This document shows, piece after piece, positions 1 to 8,149 of a stretch of 64,000 nucleotides of DNA (within the stretch, counting starts at the first letter, position 1; the number at the start of each line of letters is the position of its first letter). The position numbers and the translations under genes were made by a program. The DNA is from CAVRQM01 sp963756975 (lineage in GTDB: Bacteria > Pseudomonadota > Alphaproteobacteria > Acetobacterales > Acetobacteraceae), in assembly GCA_963756975.1 (NCBI GenBank), contig CAVWPS010000001.1, positions 930,001 through 994,000 of the forward strand. The letters run 5' to 3'. Under the pieces are notes generated by a model. It worked only from the letters and a program-made list of their open reading frames with translations. It did no database searches and was not told the origin of the DNA.

Positions 1-636
1 GAGGTGGACGACGTGGCGCGCCAATACTGGGACGCGGGCGTGCGGCACATCGTGGCGTTGCGGGGCGACATGCCGGGCGGTGCGGACTACGCGCCGCATC
101 CGGACGGCTACGCCTATGCCGCCGATCTGGTGGCCGGGCTTCGCGCGATCGCCCCGTTCGAGATTTCGGTCGGCGCCTATCCGGAGACGCATCCGTCCGC
201 GGCCAGCCCCGACGAGGACGTCGACAATCTGCGCCGCAAACTGGACGCCGGCGCCACGCGGGCGATCACGCAGTATTTCTTCGAGGGCGAGACGTATCTG
301 CGGTTCCTCGATCGCTGCCTCGCCGCCGGCATCACCGCGCCGATCGTGCCGGGGATCATGCCGGTGTCGAATTTCGCGCAGGCCGCGAAGTTCTCGGCGA
401 TGTGCGGGACCAGCGTGCCGGGCTGGATGGCCGATCTGTTCGAGGGCACCGAGGCCGACCCGGACACGCGCCGGATGGTGGCGACGGTCGTGGCCGCCGA
501 GCAGGTGCGTCTGCTGCAGGCGAACGGGATCGACGAGTTCCATTTCTACACGCTGAACCGCCCGGATCTGGTCTACGGCATCGCGCATATTCTGGGTGTC
601 CGGCCCCTTCCCGACTCTCGTCATGCCCAGGCTTGA
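1..636 (+). CDS. metF: Methylenetetrahydrofolate reductase, 3' part
   Basis: The reading frame is open from the first base, so the 5' end of the gene lies outside the window. MetF reduces 5,10-methylene-THF to 5-methyl-THF using FAD and NAD(P)H, supplying methyl groups for methionine synthesis. Visible family signatures are RGDMPGG near the start, the PGIMPVSNFAQ segment with the following CGTSVPGW, and the C-terminal EFHFYTLNRPDL. The last residues (RPLPDSRHAQA) diverge from the family because the end of the gene runs into a palindromic intergenic element that provides the TGA stop. About 210 residues are present, roughly two thirds of the usual length. Confidence 0.93.
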   Translation, partial: EVDDVARQYWDAGVRHIVALRGDMPGGADYAPHPDGYAYAADLVAGLRAIAPFEISVGAYPETHPSAASPDEDVDNLRRKLDAGATRAITQYFFEGETYLRFLDRCLAAGITAPIVPGIMPVSNFAQAAKFSAMCGTSVPGWMADLFEGTEADPDTRRMVATVVAAEQVRLLQANGIDEFHFYTLNRPDLVYGIAHILGVRPLPDSRHAQA

Positions 637-645
637 CCCGGGCAT
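623..645. repeat. Short palindromic repeat-like element overlapping the metF stop
   Basis: ATGCCCAGG (623-631) and CCCGGGCAT (637-645) form a 9-bp stem with one mismatch around a 5-nt loop, CTTGA. The sequence resembles the ATGCCCGGnCTTGACCCGGGCAT intergenic palindromes I recall from alphaproteobacterial genomes; that resemblance is from memory and not searched. The TGA stop of metF (634-636) lies in the loop, so the element has become part of the coding end. It could also act as a hairpin between metF and uvrD. Confidence 0.55.
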
Positions 646-687
646 CGAGCCCGGCCGCGACAGGGGCGGGGCTGGAGCGCGCCTGAC

Positions 688-2868
688 TTGAGCGAGTATC
701 TGAGCCGGCTCAATCCGGAGCAGCGGGACGCGGTCGAGACGCTGGACGGGCCGTTGCTGGTGCTGGCCGGGGCCGGGACCGGGAAGACGCGCGTGCTGAC
801 GACTCGGTTCGCGCACATCCTGCTGACCCGGCGCGCTTTCCCCAATCAGGTCCTGGCCGTCACGTTCACCAACAAGGCCGCGCGCGAGATGCGCGAGCGG
901 GTGGGTGCGATCCTGGGGCAGCCGGCCGAGGGGCTGTGGCTCGGCACGTTCCACGCCCTGTGCGCGCGGATGCTGCGCCGGCACGCGGCCCTCGTCGGCC
1001 TCACGCAGAACTTCAACATTCTGGACGCCGACGATCAGCTCCGGCTGCTGAAGCAGGTGATGGAGGGGCTGCGGATCGACGCGAAACGGTTCGCGCCGCA
1101 GGCGATGATGGCGATCATCCAGCGCTGGAAGGATCGCGGCCTGACACCCGCGCGGGTGACGCCGGCCGAGGACACCGATTTCTGCAACGGCCGGGCGACC
1201 GAGGTCTACGCGCTGTATCAGGACCGGCTGCGCGCGCTGAACGTGGCCGATTTCGGCGATCTGCTGCTGCACATGGCCGAAATCCTGCGCACCCAGCCGG
1301 ACGTGCTGGCGCAGTATCACCGCGCGTTCCGCTACATTCTGGTCGACGAGTACCAGGACACCAACGTCGTCCAGTATCTGTGGCTGCGGCTGCTGGCCCA
1401 GTCGCACCGCAATCTGTGCGTCGTCGGCGACGACGACCAGAGCGTCTATTCGTGGCGCGGGGCCGAGGTCGAGAACATCCTGCGGTTCGAGCACGATTTT
1501 CCGGGTGCCAAAACCGTCAAGCTGGAGCGCAACTACCGCTCGACCGCGCCGATCCTGGCCGCCGCGTCCGGACTGATCGCGCACAATGACGGCCGGCTCG
1601 GCAAGACGCTGCGGCCGGGCGGCAACGACAGCGCGGGCGAGCCGGTGACGGTGATCGGGCTGTGGGACAGCGACGAGGAAGCGCGCACGGTCGCGGGGCG
1701 GGTCGAGTTGCTGCGGGCCGACGGGCACGCGCTGATCGAGATGGCGGTGCTGGTCCGCGCCGGCTTCCAGACCCGCGCGTTCGAGGAGCGGCTGTTCCAG
1801 CTCGCCATCCCGTACCGGGTCATCGGCGGATTGCGGTTCTACGAGCGGGCCGAAATCCGCGACGCCATCGCCTACATGCGGGTGCTGCACCAGCCGGCCG
1901 ACGATCTGGCCTTCGAGCGGATCGTCAACCTGCCGCGCCGGGGCGTCGGCGACGGCGCGATCAAGTCGATGCACGAGGCGGCGCGGGCAGCCGGCGCTCC
2001 ACTGACGTTCGGCGCGGCTATGGCGGTCGAGAGCGGGGCGTTGAAGGGCAAGGCGCGCGAGGGCGTGCGGGAGTTGCTGCGCGGGTTCGAGCGGTGGCGG
2101 CAGCAGCTCGGCGTCGACGGGCACATCACGACCGTCGCGACCGTGCTCGACGAGAGCGGCTACACCGGGATGTGGCAGGCCGATACGAGCCCCGAGGCAC
2201 CCGGGCGTCTCGAAAACCTGAAGGAGCTGGTGCGGGCACTGTCCGACTTCGACAGCCTCGCCGGGTTTCTGGACCACGTGAGCCTCGTGATGGAGAACGA
2301 GGAGACGGAGCAGTCGGACCGGATCAGCCTGATGACGCTGCATGCGGCCAAGGGGCTGGAATTCGACACGGTGTTCCTGCCGGGCTGGGAGGAAGGGTTG
2401 TTCCCGAGCCAGCGGACGATGGACGAGAGCGGAATCAAAGGGCTCGAGGAGGAACGGCGGCTCGCCTATGTCGGGCTCACGCGGGCCCGCAAGCGCGCGA
2501 TCGTCACCCATGCGGCGAACCGGCGCATCTACGCGAACTGGACCAGCAGCGTGCCGAGCCGGTTTCTGGACGAGCTGCCGGAGGAGCACGTGACGCGGGC
2601 CGGTTCGGCGGCCGAGGAGCGGGCGCGGCTGCTGATGGCACCGAGCGCGTTCCTGGGCGGACCTTTGGCGGCCAGGCGCGCGCGAGAAACCGGCGATTGG
2701 GAGAAGCCGGCGCGGCAGATCCCGGCGGTCGAGATCGCGGTCGGGGCGCGCGTGTTCCACCAGAAATTCGGCTACGGCACGGTCAGGACGTCCGAGGACC
2801 ATAAGCTCGACATCGAGTTCGAGACCGGGGTGAAACGGCTGCTCGACAGCTTCGTGGACAAGGCATGA
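688..2868 (+). CDS. uvrD: ATP-dependent DNA helicase UvrD/PcrA
   Basis: Superfamily 1A 3'-5' DNA helicase of 726 residues, the usual length, acting in nucleotide excision and mismatch repair. The order of motifs is complete: Walker A GAGTGKTR (residues 28-35), TFTNKAAREM (Ia), GTFHALC, Walker B VDEYQDT near 219, GDDDQSVYSWRGA, ERNYRST (IV), MTLHAAKGLEFD (V) and YVGLTRARKR (VI). The C-terminal KFGYGTV/IEFETGVKRL segment matches the PcrA/UvrD tail that contacts RNA polymerase. The start is a TTG at 688 preceded by a GGAG-like site. The stop overlaps the next ATG by 4 nt (ATGA), so it is translationally coupled to prmA. Confidence 0.95.
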   Translation: MSEYLSRLNPEQRDAVETLDGPLLVLAGAGTGKTRVLTTRFAHILLTRRAFPNQVLAVTFTNKAAREMRERVGAILGQPAEGLWLGTFHALCARMLRRHAALVGLTQNFNILDADDQLRLLKQVMEGLRIDAKRFAPQAMMAIIQRWKDRGLTPARVTPAEDTDFCNGRATEVYALYQDRLRALNVADFGDLLLHMAEILRTQPDVLAQYHRAFRYILVDEYQDTNVVQYLWLRLLAQSHRNLCVVGDDDQSVYSWRGAEVENILRFEHDFPGAKTVKLERNYRSTAPILAAASGLIAHNDGRLGKTLRPGGNDSAGEPVTVIGLWDSDEEARTVAGRVELLRADGHALIEMAVLVRAGFQTRAFEERLFQLAIPYRVIGGLRFYERAEIRDAIAYMRVLHQPADDLAFERIVNLPRRGVGDGAIKSMHEAARAAGAPLTFGAAMAVESGALKGKAREGVRELLRGFERWRQQLGVDGHITTVATVLDESGYTGMWQADTSPEAPGRLENLKELVRALSDFDSLAGFLDHVSLVMENEETEQSDRISLMTLHAAKGLEFDTVFLPGWEEGLFPSQRTMDESGIKGLEEERRLAYVGLTRARKRAIVTHAANRRIYANWTSSVPSRFLDELPEEHVTRAGSAAEERARLLMAPSAFLGGPLAARRARETGDWEKPARQIPAVEIAVGARVFHQKFGYGTVRTSEDHKLDIEFETGVKRLLDSFVDKA

Positions 2869-3763
2869 CGCCGCTGCGCCACGCGACCGCGCTGGAGACG
2901 GTGCGGGTGAGCGTGCCGGAGCACGCGGTGGAGGCGTTCGAGGCGGCGCTGGCGACCGGCTGCGGCACCGTCGGCTTCTTTCTCGACGAGGATCCGGCGT
3001 CTGGACGCTCGAGGGCGTGCGCGACATGGGCCACGACTCGGCGGCGCTCGACGGCGCGCTGGCGCTGGCGGCGCTGGTGACCGGGACCGATCCGGTGATC
3101 GAGCGGTCACGGACGGAGGCGGAGGGCTGGCTGGAGCGGACGCTCTCGACGTTTCCGGAGCAGCTCACCGGCCGCCGGTTCGCGGTGCGGGGCACCCATC
3201 TGTCGGGAAAGCTGACGCCGGGGCGCATCACGCTGCGGCTCGACGCGGCGGTGGCGTTCGGATCGGGCGAGCATGGCTCGACTCGCGGATGCCTGCGGGC
3301 ACTCGAAGGCGTTCGGGGGCGGCCGCGAAAGATTATCGATGTCGGCACCGGGACCGGCATCCTGGCGATGGCGGCGGCGCGGCTGTTTCGCCGACGCGTG
3401 CGCGCGACCGACATCGACCCGTGGTCGGTGCGGGTGGCGGCGGCAAATGCGGCGCTCAACGGCCTGTCGCGGCAGATCGTCGCACGGCGGCAGGACGGGT
3501 GGCGCGGCGCGTGGGTGCGGGGCGGGCGGCCTTACGACCTGGTGCTCGCCAATATTCTGGCGCGTCCGCTGACGCGGATGGCGCGGGATCTGGCCGCCGC
3601 CACGAGGGCCGGCGGCACGGTCATCCTGTCCGGTCTACTGGACAGTCAGGCGCGGTGGGTGATGGCGGCCCATCGCAGGCATGGTCTGGTTCTCGTCCGC
3701 CGCGTGCACGAGGGTCGTTGGACAACCCTCGTGCTTTCAAAACGCGACATAACGCGAGTTTAG
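2865..3763 (+). pseudogene. prmA: Ribosomal protein L11 methyltransferase, frameshifted
   Basis: PrmA trimethylates ribosomal protein L11 with S-adenosylmethionine. The N-terminal 45 residues (ending FFLDEDPA) are read from ATG 2865. The remainder, beginning WTLEGVRDMGH, is read in another frame and carries LDAAVAFGSGEH, the SAM-binding DVGTGTGILAMAAA, the acidic DIDPWSV and DLVLANILARPL. The break lies between 2999 and 3002 and is repaired by adding one base, giving ...DEDPA-x-WTLEGV, so a 1-nt deletion is the simplest cause. The rest of the gene is undamaged. The stop shares TTAG with the stop of the converging DUF1127 gene. Confidence 0.85.
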
Positions 3764-4008
3764 GAACGGAACGAAGCGACGAATTCCGGATCGAACACGC
3801 GGTGGAGGTCGGCACGGGCGAGACCGATATCGGCCAGCTCGTGGTCGGTCAGCGAGCGCAGCTCGTTCAGGACCGCGCGGCGGCGGGGCTGGTCGGCGAG
3901 CCACATCGTGACGCGAGCGATCAGGCCGGGCTTGGCGACGGGGCCGGTGTAGTCGGTGGCCGAGTAGCCGGTCGAGGCGGAGTAGGTGAAGTCCGTGGTA
4001 GCGTTCAT
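3760..4008 (-). CDS. DUF1127 family small protein
   Basis: An 82-residue protein with the C-terminal DUF1127 signature: RRRAVLNELRSLTDHELADIGLARADL. Short DUF1127 proteins are common in alphaproteobacteria; some have been linked to RNA turnover or to phosphate and carbon metabolism, but the function of this one is unknown. The N-terminal 35 residues are Thr/Ser/Tyr-rich and poorly conserved. The start at 4008 is chosen because AGGAGA lies 8 nt upstream on the minus strand; an upstream in-frame ATG near 4137 has no such site. Its promoter region is AT-rich and carries a direct repeat. Confidence 0.85.
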   Translation of the reverse strand: MNATTDFTYSASTGYSATDYTGPVAKPGLIARVTMWLADQPRRRAVLNELRSLTDHELADIGLARADLHRVFDPEFVASFRS

Positions 4009-4090
4009 ATCGAAGTCTCCTGTGGGTAGCCGGTGGGATAGTCTTGCATCGGACGACCTCCCGAGATCGTCTTGTTGCATCGCAGCATAT

Positions 4091-4122
4091 ACGTCTGTTT
4101 TTGGAATTGCACGTTTGTTTTT
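4091..4122. promoter_or_regulatory. Direct repeat in the divergent DUF1127/pepP promoter region
   Basis: ACGTCTGTTTTT (4091-4102) and ACGTTTGTTTTT (4111-4122) are near-identical 12-mers spaced 20 nt start to start, about two helical turns. They lie in the most AT-rich stretch of the 195-bp gap between two divergent genes. The layout fits a tandem binding site for a regulator of DUF1127, but no protein can be named. Confidence 0.35.
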
Positions 4123-4202
4123 CAGGGCGGCAGCCATGCGACAGCGACATCGCGCAGATGTGAGCTATGTTAAAAACTCAGAGACAATGAAGGTTTCGTG
4201 GC

Positions 4203-5961
4203 ATGAACTCGTCGCATCTCGTTGACCTACGGTCGGAGCTGGTCCGCCGTGGACTGGACGGCTTTTTGGTGCCGAGATCGGACGAACACCTCGGAGAATA
4301 CGTGCCGGCGGGGTCCGAGCGGCTCGGATGGGTCAGCGGCTTCACCGGAAGCGCGGGTTTGGGCGTGGTTCTGGCCGAGCGGGCCTGCCTTTTCGTCGAT
4401 GGCCGCTACGTGCTGCAGGCGCAAAAGCAGACCGATGCGGCGTCGTGGGAGCGGCGGCACATCACCGACGAGCCGCCGGCCGCCTGGCTGATGGAGGCCG
4501 CACCGAAAGCGCGGATCGGCTACGACCCGTGGCTGCACCCGCAGACGGAGCTGACGCGCTTTCAGGACGCCGGTGTGACGCTGGTCGCGTGCGACACGAA
4601 CCCCGTGGACGCCGTGTGGGTGGACCGCCCTGCCCCGCCGGCCGACCCCGCCGTCGCGCACGCGCTTGAATTGTCGGGGCAGCCGGCGGCGGAAAAGCGG
4701 GCCGAGATCGCGAGACGGCTGCGCGCCGGGCGGCTGGACGCGGCGGTCGTGTCCGACCCCGCCTGCCTCGCGTGGCTGCTGAACGTACGCGGGTCCGACG
4801 TGCCGTTCACGCCGTTCGTGCTCGGGTTCGGGCTGATCCACGCGGACGGGCGGCTCGACGTGTTCGCCGACCCGCAAAAATTCGCGACGCTCGGGAATTG
4901 GCTCGACTCCGAGGTGAGTGTCTCCCCCCGCGCGGCGCTCGATACGGCGCTGACGACGCTCGTCGGGCAAGCGGGTCGGGGTCGATGCGGCGTCGCAGCC
5001 CTCGGCGGTCGCGAAAATCCTGACGGCGAACGGGGCCGAGGTTGTGGCGGGAACGGACCCGGTGATGCTGCCCAAGGCGCGCAAGAACGCGGTGGAGCAG
5101 GACGGGGCGCGGTCCGCGCAGGCGCGCGACGCGGTCGCGGTCTGCCAGTTCCTCGAATGGATTCTTGGCCGCGCGCCGGGACGCGAGACCGAAATGTCGG
5201 CGGCGGCGCATTTGCTGTGGCTGCGGGCGCAGCAGGCGGATTTCCGGGGCGAGAGCTTTCCCGCCATCTCCGCCAGCGGACCGAACGCGGCGATCATGCA
5301 TTACCGGGTCGACGCGGGCAGCAACCGGGCGATCGGGCCGAATTCGGTCTACCTGATCGACAGCGGCGGGCAGTTCGGCTCGGGCACGACCGACATCACG
5401 CGCACGATCTGGATCGGACCGGACGCGCCGCCGACAGAGCTGCGCCGGCGGGTCACGCAGGTGATGCAGGGCCACATCGCCATGGCGACGCTGGCGTTCC
5501 CGCAGGGCATCGGCGGCGCCCATCTGGACGCCTTCGCGCGGCACGCGCTGTGGCGGGACGGGCTCGATTTCGACCACGGCACCGGACACGGCGTCGGCAG
5601 CTATCTGTCGGTGCACGAGGGGCCGGTCGGGTTTTCGCGGGCGGCGCGGCCGATCCCGATCGAGGCCGGGATGCAGCTCTCCAACGAGCCCGGGTATTAC
5701 GTGCCGGGCGAATACGGCATCCGGCTCGAAAACTTGCTGCTGGCGCAGCCCGACCCGGAGCGGTCGCACACGCGGCCGTTCCTGCACTTCGAGACGATCA
5801 CGCTGGCCCCGTTCGACCGCGCGCTGATCGACGCGGCGCTGCTACGGCCGGACGAGCGTGCGTGGCTCGACGCCTATCACGCACGGGTGCTGGCCGAGAT
5901 CGGGCCGCATGTGCCGGACGCGACCCGGGCGTGGCTGACCCGGGCGTGCGCCCCGCTATGA
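4203..5961 (+). pseudogene. pepP: Xaa-Pro aminopeptidase (M24B), frameshifted
   Basis: Cytosolic metallopeptidase that removes N-terminal residues preceding proline. The creatinase-like N-terminal domain is read from ATG 4203 to about 4965 (FVDGRYVLQA; DAAVVSDPACLAWLLNVRG). The catalytic pita-bread domain is read in another frame from GKRVGVDAA to ACAPL. All five metal ligands are visible: the D of LIDSGG, the D of TTDITRT, the H of GTGHGVGSYL, and the E residues of LSNEPGYY and GIRLENL. The shift falls at the GGG of 4965-4967, where removing one G restores a single frame of about 585 residues, the size of long alphaproteobacterial PepP proteins. The stop overlaps the next start (ATGA). Confidence 0.87.
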
Positions 5962-6521
5962 GCGACCCGATGACGGCGCATTTCGACCGCATCTACGCGG
6001 CCTCGGCCGACCCGTGGGGCTACGAGACCAGCGCCTACGAGGCCGGAAAATACGCGGCCACGCTGGACGCCCTGCCCGCACAGCGTTTTGCGGCGGCGCT
6101 GGAGGTTGGGTGCTCGATCGGCGTGCTGACGCAACGGCTGGCCGGGCGTTGCGACCGGCTGATCGCGATCGACGCGGCGGCGCTGGCCATCGAGCGAGCG
6201 AAGGAGCGGCTCGCTTGTGTCCCCCACGTCGACATCCGGCTCGGCCGCGTGCCCGAGGCGTGGCCGGCGGGGAGTTTCGATCTGATCGTGCTGTCGGAGC
6301 TGATCTACTATCTGCCGGACGAGGACATCGACACGGTGGCCGGCCTGACCCGGGCGGCGCTCCCGGCGGGCGGGCACGCGATCCTGGTCAACCACACCGG
6401 CAAGACCGACACCAAGCTGACCGGGGCGGAGGCCGAGGCGCGCTTCATCGCCGTCTGCGGTCTCGATGTCGTCAGGCGGTCAGAAGCGCCGGGCTACCGG
6501 CTGGCACTGCTTCGCGCCTGA
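5958..6521 (+). CDS. NodS-like SAM-dependent methyltransferase
   Basis: 187-residue class I methyltransferase. The N-terminal ADPWGYETSAYEAGKYAATL pattern is typical of the NodS-like family, named for the N-methyltransferase of Nod-factor synthesis. The SAM-binding motif is ALEVGCSIGVLT, followed by the acidic end of strand 2 (AIDAA) and FDLIVLSELIYYL. The substrate is not known. The ATG overlaps the pepP stop by 4 nt, and its 3' end overlaps the converging glycosyltransferase by 50 nt. NodS-like genes beside family 2 glycosyltransferases recur in alphaproteobacteria, suggesting a shared role in modifying a small glycan or glycolipid; this is inference. Confidence 0.82.
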   Translation: MSDPMTAHFDRIYAASADPWGYETSAYEAGKYAATLDALPAQRFAAALEVGCSIGVLTQRLAGRCDRLIAIDAAALAIERAKERLACVPHVDIRLGRVPEAWPAGSFDLIVLSELIYYLPDEDIDTVAGLTRAALPAGGHAILVNHTGKTDTKLTGAEAEARFIAVCGLDVVRRSEAPGYRLALLRA

Positions 6522-7539
6522 GCAGGTCGCGCACGACGCGGGCCCGGGATATTTCGAGCAGGATCCGGGCCGAGGGAATCGCGGTTCGCGCCAGCACCGG
6601 GCTGCGGTGTTCGATGTCCTCCCACGCGGCCCCGAACGTAGGGTGCCCGGCGAGCAGGCTCTCGGCATCCGGCACGCGGAGGCGGTGGGCCAGAACATCC
6701 ACGTCGCCGACCCGGAGCGTCCAGTACAGCCTCGCCGCGCGCCGGAGGCGGGCCCGCCGCAGCACGGCCGCCATCGGCTCCAGCCGGTCGTCGAGGAACG
6801 GGTCGGGGCGGATCATGCGGCGCGCGATCGTCTCCGCCATGCCGCCGGCGGCGCGGCCCGTGATGCGGCCGGAGACGCGGACCCACACCTCCGGCGCGTG
6901 GCGAACCCGTGCGTCGATCCGGCGCAGGGCGGCGACGAACGCGCGATCCTCGCCGCTCGGCACCGGGGCCATGCCGCCGGCCCGGCGGTAGGCGGCGGCG
7001 GTCACCGCGAGGCTGGCGCCGCTGTTCTCCGCGTGCCGGGGCCAGGGGTCGGCGGCGTCGGGGTCGATCAGGCTCGCGATCTCGTCTTGCAGGTCGCCCA
7101 GTTCGCATTCGAGCGCGTCGGCGTCGTGCAGCGCCTGCGGGATGGCACGCGCCTCCTCCGGGTCGATCACCGCGCGGCCGGCGACCGCGTCGGCGTGGCG
7201 AAGGGCCGCGAGATTGCGGGCGAGCCAGTCGGGCGGAACCGTCCCGTCGGCGTCGGTGGTCAGCAGCACGGCGGCGCGCCCGGCCGCGTCTTCCATCGCC
7301 ATCGCGCGCGCGGTGCCGGCGTTGGCCACCGGCGGCGACAGATGCACGTGCCGCCAGCCGAGCGTCACGTGAGGCGGCGGGCGGGTCGCGGCCACGATCG
7401 CCTCGGTGCCGTCGGTGCAGTTGTTGAGCAGCAGGGTAATGCCGAACGGGCGGTCGCTCGTCTGGCGGAACAGGGCACCGAGGCACAAGCCGATCCGCGC
7501 CGCCTCGTTCCGGACCGGGATCGCCACCCACGCCGCCAT
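6472..7539 (-). CDS. Family 2 glycosyltransferase
   Basis: 355-residue GT-A fold protein without a signal peptide. PVRNEAARI at residues 8-16, LLNNCTDGT and the DxD-containing TTDADGTVPPDW (near 95-100) form the nucleotide-sugar and metal site, and SGEDRAF is the acceptor-side acidic motif. The C-terminal 130 residues are Arg-rich and not recognisable. The donor and acceptor cannot be told. It is transcribed left behind the small acidic gene at 7596, and its last 50 nt overlap the end of the convergent methyltransferase gene. A strong hairpin ends exactly one base before the start codon. Confidence 0.85.
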   Translation of the reverse strand: MAAWVAIPVRNEAARIGLCLGALFRQTSDRPFGITLLLNNCTDGTEAIVAATRPPPHVTLGWRHVHLSPPVANAGTARAMAMEDAAGRAAVLLTTDADGTVPPDWLARNLAALRHADAVAGRAVIDPEEARAIPQALHDADALECELGDLQDEIASLIDPDAADPWPRHAENSGASLAVTAAAYRRAGGMAPVPSGEDRAFVAALRRIDARVRHAPEVWVRVSGRITGRAAGGMAETIARRMIRPDPFLDDRLEPMAAVLRRARLRRAARLYWTLRVGDVDVLAHRLRVPDAESLLAGHPTFGAAWEDIEHRSPVLARTAIPSARILLEISRARVVRDLLRREAVPAGSPALLTA

Positions 7540-7570
7540 GTAACGCCCCGCTGAATTGCGGGGCTGTTAC
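7540..7570 (-). promoter_or_regulatory. Hairpin abutting the glycosyltransferase start codon
   Basis: GTAACGCCCCGC (7540-7551) pairs with GCGGGGC plus GTTAC (7558-7570), a 12-bp stem with a single bulged base and a TGAATT loop. On the minus strand it sits between the stop of the 7596 gene and the ATG at 7539, with no spacer before the ATG. It may terminate the upstream transcript, although no U-run follows, or it may mask the ribosome-binding region because the only G-rich stretch is in its 3' arm. Confidence 0.55.
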
Positions 7571-7595
7571 GTCAGGGTGTCCGATCGGTTGCGGG

Positions 7596-7862
7596 CTACG
7601 CTTCTTCTTCGTCCTCGTCCGGGTCGTCCTGGTGTTCGTAATACCAGTCGAGCACGTCGTCGTGGAAATCCGGGTCTTTGAGCAGCCGCATCGCGAGCGC
7701 GAGCACGATCTCGGGCGCTTGCGGCATCTCGGAGGCGCCATCCGGCACCTCGGTCGCGGCGACGACCCGAACGCTCATCGCCCCGTCCTCCTCGCCGATG
7801 ATTAGCGCCACCTCGTTCTTCTCAAGATCGACCGTGGTCGCGTCGGCGTCCTTGGCTGTCAT
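7596..7862 (-). CDS. Small acidic protein of unknown function
   Basis: 88 residues with a strongly acidic C-terminal tail (QDDPDEDEEEA). The centre is a compact alpha/beta-like stretch (NEVALIIGEEDG; SVRVVAATEV; APEIVLALAMRLLKDPDF). No signal peptide, membrane segment or known motif is seen. The start at 7862 is preferred over an upstream GTG-type start because GAGGAGA lies 9 nt before it on the minus strand. It is followed by the glycosyltransferase gene on the same strand. No function is proposed. Confidence 0.7.
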   Translation of the reverse strand: MTAKDADATTVDLEKNEVALIIGEEDGAMSVRVVAATEVPDGASEMPQAPEIVLALAMRLLKDPDFHDDVLDWYYEHQDDPDEDEEEA

Positions 7863-7990
7863 TCGGGCTGTCTCCTCAATGTGCGCGTCGCCGCGGTGGC
7901 GCACGATCTAGCAAAGGCCGCCGGGCGACGGAACCCGCCGGGCCGGTCGGGCGTTGTTTCGGTGTCGACACCAGACGAAAGGATCCGCCC

Positions 7991-8149
7991 ATGAGCCTCG
8001 GCACCATCCTGCTGATCATCGTCATATTGCTGCTCGTGGGCGCGTTGCCGACGTGGCCGTACAGCAGCGGATTCGGCTACTACCCCTCGGGCGGCCTCGG
8101 GCTGATCCTGATTATCGTGATCGTGCTGCTGGTGATCGGCGTGATTTAG
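7991..8149 (+). CDS. DUF3309 family small membrane protein
   Basis: A 52-residue protein: MSLGTILLIIVILLLVGALP, then a short WPYSSGFGYYPSGG linker, then a second hydrophobic helix ending LLVIGVI. This two-helix pattern with a central WPYSxGxGYYPSG is the DUF3309 signature seen across proteobacteria; its function is unknown. AAAGGA lies about 8 nt upstream of the ATG. Its TAG stop shares TTAG with the TAA of mtnP on the other strand. It is short enough to be missed by gene callers. Confidence 0.88.
   Translation: MSLGTILLIIVILLLVGALPTWPYSSGFGYYPSGGLGLILIIVIVLLVIGVI

Noticed and set aside
1662..2804. Long alternative frame inside uvrD
   Set aside because: Arg/Gly/Ala-rich translation with no family motif; the helicase frame covers it fully.
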